In this document: one piece after another, positions 6,999 to 9,892 of the stretch
How positions within the stretch are numbered: position 1 is the first letter of the stretch
How the letters are laid out: every line of letters begins with the position of its first letter
Assembly: GCA_036522155.1 (NCBI GenBank)
Contig: DATDGI010000275.1
Coordinates: 1 to 9,892, forward strand
DNA from: UBA9676 sp036522155
Lineage (GTDB): Bacteria > Actinomycetota > Actinomycetes > Streptosporangiales > Streptosporangiaceae
Direction: 5' to 3'
DNA length: 9,892 nt
Position numbers and translations under genes: made by a program
Notes under the pieces: model-generated
Seen by the model: only the letters and a program-made list of their open reading frames with translations
Databases searched by the model: none
What the model was told of the DNA's origin: nothing

Positions 6999-7113
6999 CC
7001 TACGGGGGGCACCGCCGGCGCTGCGCGGATGCCCCGGGCCACCGGCCAGCCGCCCCGGCGGTAACGGGGAATCTATGTCGCCGCCCACTCGTGGACCGCA
7101 TCAGCAAGCTGAG
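6999..7113 (-). promoter_or_regulatory. Likely promoter and leader region of the KimA-type gene
   Basis: After the tandem hairpins, about 115 bp remain upstream of the chosen start on the minus strand. TAGATT (minus strand, 7070-7075) is the only -10-like hexamer I can point to. No good -35 lies 16-18 bp before it (a TTGCTG lies 26 nt away). If the start of transcription is near 7064, the GTG at 7088 cannot be the start codon. This is tentative. Confidence 0.25.
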
Positions 7114-7142
7114 GGTGCCGCCGCCGGGTGGCGGCTGGCACC
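7114..7142 (-). terminator. Second hairpin of a tandem pair after the lipoprotein gene
   Basis: GGTGCC-GCCGCC, loop GGGT, GGCGGC-t-GGCACC. This gives a 12-bp stem interrupted by a single bulged base, with a 4-nt loop. It lies 4 bp from the next hairpin and has no U-tract, as is common for actinobacterial terminators. Confidence 0.6.
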
Positions 7143-7146
7143 GCAG

Positions 7147-7181
7147 GGAGGCGGCCTCCTGGTGTGCGGGAGGCCGCCTCC
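7147..7181 (-). terminator. Strong hairpin terminator of the lipoprotein gene
   Basis: Arms GGAGGCGGCCTCC (7147-7159) and GGAGGCCGCCTCC (7169-7181) form a perfect 13-bp GC-rich stem with a 9-nt loop, 23 nt after the lipoprotein stop. There is no U-tract. Position and strength fit a U-less actinobacterial terminator. Confidence 0.75.
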
Positions 7182-7204
7182 GGATCGCCCGGAAGGGTGG
7201 TAGG

Positions 7205-7906
7205 TCAGACGCTGCCGGCGCGCCCGGGGCGGACGGCGCCCACCGTCATGGTGACGATGTTCTTGCAGGTCTGGGTGTTGAAGGGGATGTAGAGCGGGAT
7301 GGACTGGTTCGGCGGGATGACCTGGATGCCGCTCGCGGTGATGACGTGGCAGGTGGCCGGCGGGTAGTTGTGCGCGTTCGCGATCGTCAGCAGCGCGTTG
7401 GCCCACCGGTGCGGCTGCAGGATGACCAGCTCCCGCGGTGTGGCCGGGTCCTCCGCGGCCGGCCGGCCGATCTGGTGGACCGGCAGGCCGGTGTCCAGCG
7501 CCACCCCCGGGTAGCCGTACAGGCTGCACGGGACGTTGTCCAGGTTCTTGAACTGGACCACCAGGTAGGTGCGGGTGGATGTGCCCTGGATGAGCCCCGG
7601 CTTCGCGTACAGGTAGCGGGACAGGCAGCCGGGCGGCGCTCCTGGCGGCACCACGGGCGACTGCTGCGGCTGGCCGCCCTGGCCATACTGACCGTACTGA
7701 CCGTACTGGGTCTGGCCCGACTGGCCGGACTGACCCGACTGGGTCTGGCCGCCCTGGCCGCCCGGAGCGGGCGTGCTCGGCTGGGTGGTGGCGGCCGTGG
7801 AAGCGTGGACGGTCACCGTTTCCGTCGGGCGCGGGGTGGCGTGGCCGGTGCAGGCGCAGACGGCCAGGCCAGCGGCGGCCAGCGTGGCGATCAGGAGAGT
7901 CTTCAT
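7205..7906 (-). CDS. DUF4232-type secreted lipoprotein with Gly-Gln repeat linker
   Basis: This is a 233-residue exported protein. The N-terminus is a short signal (MKTLLIATLAAAGLAV) leading to Cys17 and Cys19. LAVC or VCAC would serve as the lipobox, but neither is textbook (Val at -1, or Cys at -2), so lipid anchoring is likely and not certain. A Thr/Pro-rich stretch is followed by a repeat linker (about 49-82) of S/Y-G-Q triplets. The C-terminal domain (about 94-225) fits DUF4232: Cys94, then a strand with FKNLDNVPCSLYGYPGV (Cys127), and later Cys186 and Cys214, four cysteines able to form two disulfides. DUF4232 proteins are common actinomycete envelope proteins of unknown function. The ATG at 7906 is preferred over the longer frame (to 8020) because it has GGAAGG 9 nt upstream and a signal peptide directly after it. 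Tandem hairpins follow the gene. Confidence 0.85.
   Translation of the reverse strand: MKTLLIATLAAAGLAVCACTGHATPRPTETVTVHASTAATTQPSTPAPGGQGGQTQSGQSGQSGQTQYGQYGQYGQGGQPQQSPVVPPGAPPGCLSRYLYAKPGLIQGTSTRTYLVVQFKNLDNVPCSLYGYPGVALDTGLPVHQIGRPAAEDPATPRELVILQPHRWANALLTIANAHNYPPATCHVITASGIQVIPPNQSIPLYIPFNTQTCKNIVTMTVGAVRPGRAGSV
7661..7762 (-). repeat. Degenerate tandem repeat coding for S/Y-G-Q triplets
   Basis: Within the lipoprotein gene, 9-bp units such as ACTGACCGT (plus strand, around 7687-7705) recur with drift. They encode short runs like SGQSGQSGQ and YGQYGQYGQ flanked by GGQ units. The translated linker has low complexity, is uncharged, and probably acts as a flexible spacer between the membrane anchor and the DUF4232 domain. 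Repeat number is likely variable between strains. Confidence 0.75.
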
Positions 7907-7915
7907 CGAAGTTTC

Positions 7916-7921
7916 CCTTCC
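7916..7921 (-). promoter_or_regulatory. Ribosome binding site of the lipoprotein gene
   Basis: GGAAGG on the minus strand, 9 nt before the ATG at 7904-7906. It decides the signal-peptide start over the upstream extension of the frame. Confidence 0.7.
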
Positions 7922-7992
7922 AGCGAAAGTGCGGACACCGGTATGAGCCGGCGCCCGCCGCCACGCCAACAACAATTCGCCGGAAATTCTGA

Positions 7993-8031
7993 GGTGCTCC
8001 CGGACGGGGTCAGAACCCATCCGGGAGCACC
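7993..8031 (-). terminator. Strong hairpin after the propeller gene
   Basis: Arms GGTGCTCCCGGA (7993-8004) and TCCGGGAGCACC (8020-8031) pair perfectly over 12 bp. Inside, GGGT/ACCC adds 4 bp closed by a CAGA tetraloop. It lies 62 nt past the stop of the propeller gene. On the minus strand it is followed by a relatively AT-rich stretch (7975-7992). It separates the propeller gene from the lipoprotein gene, whose promoter must sit between 7907 and 7992; TTGGCG with TCATAC at 17 bp is a weak candidate. Confidence 0.72.
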
Positions 8032-8053
8032 CGTGTCAGCAGCGCCCCGTCTG

Positions 8054-8069
8054 CCGCGGATGCCCGCGG
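8054..8069 (-). terminator. Small stem-loop after the propeller stop
   Basis: CCGCGG, loop ATGC, CCGCGG: a 6-bp perfect stem 24 nt after the propeller stop and 22 bp before the larger hairpin. As after the lipoprotein gene, two hairpins follow in tandem. It is weak evidence on its own. Confidence 0.35.
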
Positions 8070-8093
8070 GACGAAGCCGTGATCAGCGCGGAG

Positions 8094-9281
8094 CTATCCG
8101 TTCTGCATGGCGATCGGGTTGAAGGAACCGGTGAGGCCGCTGTAGCCGACCGCCTGGACGATCGCGGCGCCGGGGGTGGTGGACACGTCCGACAGCACGC
8201 TCGGGCTGCCCTGGTCCGGGCTCGCGACCGTCGTCCATTTCGTGCCGTTCCAGTTCATGGTCAGCGTCTGCGGCTGGGAGGCGCCGGACGGGGTGTCCAG
8301 CCCGGCCGCCCACACGTTGCTCGTGCCGCTCTCGGTGACCCCGGTCAGGTCGCCGTTCGTGCCGGGGGATGGGCTCGACACCAGGCTCCAGGCCGAGCCG
8401 TTCCAGTGCTCGATCAGCGTCTTGCTGGGCGTGCCGCCGTACGGGCTGGCGTTGTCACCGCTGCCGCCGACCGCCCAGATGTTGGTGGAGCTGATCACGT
8501 CCATCGCGTTGATCTGGTAGACGTCGAGGGTGTCGGATCCGCTGCTGACCAGCGGCATCGGCACGACGCTCCAGCTCGTGCCGTTCCAGTGATCGGAGAA
8601 GGTCTCCCAGCGCAGCGCGGAGCCGATCTGGTCCAGGTACTCGCCGATGATCCAGACGTCGCTGGGGCTGTCCGCGGAGATCGCGTTCAGGGTCGTGTCG
8701 TAGCCGGTGTTAGTCGGCAGCGGATAGGTCACCCGCGACCAGCTGGTCCCGTTCCACTGCCCGAGCTCACCGCTGGCCGCCGGGCTGTTGTTGCCGAACG
8801 CGTACGCGTCGGTGGGACTGATGTCGGTCACCCCCTGCAGGACGGTGTCCCCGGGCAGGGCCGAGGTGGCGCTGGCCGAGACCGACCAGGCCGAGCCGTT
8901 CCACTGGAGGGCGAGCGGGTAGAAGGTGTACCGCTGGATCCGGTAGTAGCCCACCGCCCAGGCGTCATTGGCTCCGCTGGAGCTGACGGCGTAGAGGTCG
9001 GCCGACCCGGAGATGGTGGGTGCGGTCGCCTGTGACCAGGCACTGCCGTTCCAGTGGTCGATGAGCGCCTTCGAGCCGAGGCCGGTGTAGGCGCGCCCAT
9101 TCGAGGCGCCCACCGCCCAGGCGTTGGTGTCGGACTGTGCGGCGACGCCGGACAGGAAGGCGTTCTGCCCCGTCGGGGGGGCCGGGACGAGGGTCCAGCC
9201 GCTGGCGGCGAGCGCCGGGCTGGCCGTGAGGAGCAGGGCGGTGGCGACCGCCAGCCCTGTTCCTAATGTCCGGTAACGCAT
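8094..9281 (-). CDS. Secreted seven-repeat beta-propeller-like protein (WNG..W repeats)
   Basis: This 395-residue exported protein of unknown function has an N-terminus that is a classical Sec signal (positive MRYR, hydrophobic 8-20, cleavage after ALA at 23-25). The mature part is seven repeats of about 50-60 residues. Each has a strand of type (D/N)-x-W-A-V-G (54-58, 107-111, 158-163, 208-213, 267-272, 322-327, 374-379) and then a motif WNG(S/T)xW(S/T) (starting at 77, 127, 176, 232, 293 and 344). The seventh copy breaks off at the C-terminus (QNG, 393-395). Its missing half, SGWTLVPAP, is at the mature N-terminus (27-35), as in propellers closed by pairing of the two ends. No anchor or enzymatic motif is visible. 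The ATG at 9281 is preferred because AGGTGG lies 5 nt upstream and the signal peptide begins there; the open frame continues to 9467 but is not protein-like. Similar repeats are known in secreted actinobacterial and Chloroflexi proteins. Confidence 0.85.
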   Translation of the reverse strand: MRYRTLGTGLAVATALLLTASPALAASGWTLVPAPPTGQNAFLSGVAAQSDTNAWAVGASNGRAYTGLGSKALIDHWNGSAWSQATAPTISGSADLYAVSSSGANDAWAVGYYRIQRYTFYPLALQWNGSAWSVSASATSALPGDTVLQGVTDISPTDAYAFGNNSPAASGELGQWNGTSWSRVTYPLPTNTGYDTTLNAISADSPSDVWIIGEYLDQIGSALRWETFSDHWNGTSWSVVPMPLVSSGSDTLDVYQINAMDVISSTNIWAVGGSGDNASPYGGTPSKTLIEHWNGSAWSLVSSPSPGTNGDLTGVTESGTSNVWAAGLDTPSGASQPQTLTMNWNGTKWTTVASPDQGSPSVLSDVSTTPGAAIVQAVGYSGLTGSFNPIAMQNG

Positions 9282-9286
9282 GGGAA

Positions 9287-9292
9287 CCACCT
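9287..9292 (-). promoter_or_regulatory. Ribosome binding site of the propeller gene
   Basis: AGGTGG (minus strand) 5 nt before the ATG at 9279-9281, within the longer match AAAGGTGG (9287-9294). It sets the start at the signal peptide. Confidence 0.7.
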
Positions 9293-9306
9293 TTCGCCGG
9301 TGATGG

Positions 9307-9330
9307 ATGGCACGCCCAATATGGCACGCC
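9307..9330 (-). repeat. Duplicated decamer in the propeller gene promoter region
   Basis: ATGGCACGCC occurs at 9307-9316 and again at 9321-9330 (plus-strand reading), 14 bp apart. The pair flanks a -10-like CATATT (minus strand, 9318-9323). It could be a tandem regulator site or a chance or slippage duplication. Confidence 0.5.
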
Positions 9331-9345
9331 TGATAACGTTTGCAG
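9318..9345 (-). promoter_or_regulatory. Candidate promoter of the propeller gene
   Basis: On the minus strand CTGCAA (9340-9345) is a -35 candidate, and CATATT (9318-9323) lies 16 bp further as a -10 candidate, about 37 bp before the start codon. The hexamers are only partial matches, but this is the most AT-rich stretch in the gap, and it overlaps the operator-like sequence. Confidence 0.4.
9331..9344 (-). promoter_or_regulatory. LacI-family-type operator-like sequence
   Basis: TGATAACGTTTGCA (plus strand; minus strand TGCAAACGTTATCA) is an imperfect inverted repeat centred on CG. It fits the pattern TG-N-AA-N-CG-N-W-N-N-C-W typical of operators of LacI/GalR-family regulators. It overlaps the spacer and -35 candidate of the propeller gene, where binding would block transcription. 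No LacI gene is present in the window. Confidence 0.45.
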
Positions 9346-9363
9346 AGCCCCGGCGGCCCCCAA

Positions 9364-9892
9364 TTATCGGGATATTTTTGGTGAAATCTGGCCCCGCAGA
9401 TGGTCGAGGGCGGCCGCGCCATCCGGCCCGGCGAACCACCGGGCGTGGCCGAGCAGGTAGCCGTCATAGGCCAGGTCGGCCAGCGCGGGCGCGCTGACGA
9501 CGGCGGCGAAGTACTCGGCCTCGGACAGCGCGTACTCGACGTGCGCGACCGGCAGCACCTCCGGCAGCGCGGCCGCTTCGGCGGGCGCCAGCGGCCGGAC
9601 CGACTGGTAGCCGTCCAGCAGCGCGTCGATGGCGGCCAGATCGGCGCCGGCCCGGCCGGAGTCAGCGAGATCGAGCCAGCCGAACGCGCTGCGCTCCAGC
9701 GCGACGGCCAGGTCGTGGACCGCGAAGGTGCGGTTGGCCAGGCCGAAGTCGATCACCATGGCCACCTGCGCGCCCGGGCCGCTGCCATCCCAGGTGAGGT
9801 TGGACGGATGCCAGTCGCCGTGCCCCCACTGGGAGGGCAGCGCGGCCAGCAGCGGCGCGGCGCGGCCGATGGCGGGCAGCACGTCGGTGGAC
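9364..9892 (-). CDS. Aminoglycoside-phosphotransferase-fold kinase, C-terminal part (5' end outside window)
   Basis: The frame is open from the right edge to a TAA at 9364-9366, giving about 176 visible residues. The catalytic loop is HGDWHPSN (about 25 residues into the visible part), with the catalytic Asp and the Mg-binding Asn of the H-x-D-x-x-x-x-N motif. A strand ending VIDFGLA follows, with the metal-binding Asp of the DFG-like motif, and then the helical C-terminal lobe. This is the core of the APH family (aminoglycoside phosphotransferase, homoserine kinase type II, choline kinase-like). The N-terminal lobe with the ATP-binding loop lies outside, so substrate cannot be named; most actinomycete members are not resistance enzymes. 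The last nine codons (ending ISPKISR) are AT-rich compared with the rest of the gene. The propeller gene starts 82 bp downstream on the same strand. Confidence 0.85.
   Translation of the reverse strand, partial: STDVLPAIGRAAPLLAALPSQWGHGDWHPSNLTWDGSGPGAQVAMVIDFGLANRTFAVHDLAVALERSAFGWLDLADSGRAGADLAAIDALLDGYQSVRPLAPAEAAALPEVLPVAHVEYALSEAEYFAAVVSAPALADLAYDGYLLGHARWFAGPDGAAALDHLRGQISPKISR

Noticed and set aside
5199..7064. 621-codon open frame opposite the KimA-type gene
   Set aside because: Its composition (Gln/Arg/His/Asp-rich, no hydrophobic core) is that of an antisense shadow; the minus-strand frame carries recognisable KimA motifs.
6999..7088. N-terminal extension of the KimA-type protein to the GTG at 7088
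   Set aside because: The extension is Gly/Pro/Arg-rich, has no ribosome site, and the -10-like hexamer at 7070-7075 lies inside it. It cannot be fully excluded.
6999..7113. ydaO-type c-di-AMP riboswitch before the KimA-type gene
   Set aside because: The available leader is too short after the hairpins and I see no conserved riboswitch segments; a covariance search would settle it.
7661..7762. CRISPR array or mobile-element repeat
   Set aside because: The units are 9-bp degenerate coding repeats in frame with the lipoprotein, with no spacers.
8079..9035. 318-codon plus-strand frame opposite the propeller gene
   Set aside because: The Val/Arg/Gly-rich pattern mirrors the antisense repeats; there is no start site and no domain.
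9282..9467. N-terminal extension of the propeller protein to 9467
   Set aside because: The signal peptide and a good ribosome site define the start at 9281; the extension overlaps the kinase gene and would bury the signal.
9364..9892. Aminoglycoside resistance gene
   Set aside because: Only the general APH-fold motifs are visible; the family is large and mostly metabolic in actinomycetes, so no resistance claim is justified.

Overview
The window is very GC-rich throughout. Its gene families are typical of soil actinomycetes: a LytR-CpsA-Psr wall ligase with a LytR_C tail, a two-domain ECF ATPase, a DUF4232 lipoprotein, and secreted 'WNG..W' propeller repeats. I read it as chromosomal DNA of an actinomycete. 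The genus cannot be fixed from the sequence alone. I see no tRNA, rRNA, CRISPR, insertion sequence or prophage gene.

Left half, plus strand. The end of an LCP-family cell-wall protein (1-370) is followed by a 150-bp gap and a tight five-gene operon (521-5081). The operon encodes a YkoE-like ECF S-component, an 89-residue two-helix membrane protein, a fused double ABC ATPase, an EcfT-type transmembrane protein and a HAD-superfamily protein. Two junctions are 4-bp ATGA overlaps and the other two gaps are 9 and 6 bp, so the set is probably co-transcribed and co-translated. The first, third and fourth products make a complete group I-style ECF vitamin or precursor importer with the layout of Bacillus YkoE-YkoD-YkoC. 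The small protein has the topology of CbiN, the accessory subunit of cobalt ECF systems. The HAD protein lacks two of the usual catalytic acids. This unusual combination is the best candidate for something under-described here.

Right half, minus strand. A KimA-type (APC superfamily) potassium transporter with a C-terminal cytoplasmic domain (5094-6998) converges on the operon, with a 13-bp dyad between the two stop codons. Upstream of it are two tandem strong hairpins, then a DUF4232 lipoprotein with a Gly-Gln repeat linker (7205-7906). Next come a third strong hairpin and a secreted protein of seven 'WNG..W' repeats that I interpret as a closed seven-bladed beta-propeller (8094-9281). Its short promoter region carries a CG-centred LacI-type operator-like sequence and a duplicated decamer. 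The window ends inside an aminoglycoside-phosphotransferase-fold kinase (9364 to the edge).

The minus-strand genes look like separate transcription units, each closed by hairpins, not one pathway. The plus-strand operon is a single functional unit: ATP hydrolysis by the fused ATPase would drive uptake through the S-component and EcfT, with the small protein and the HAD protein in accessory or downstream roles. The transported substrate cannot be determined from this sequence.
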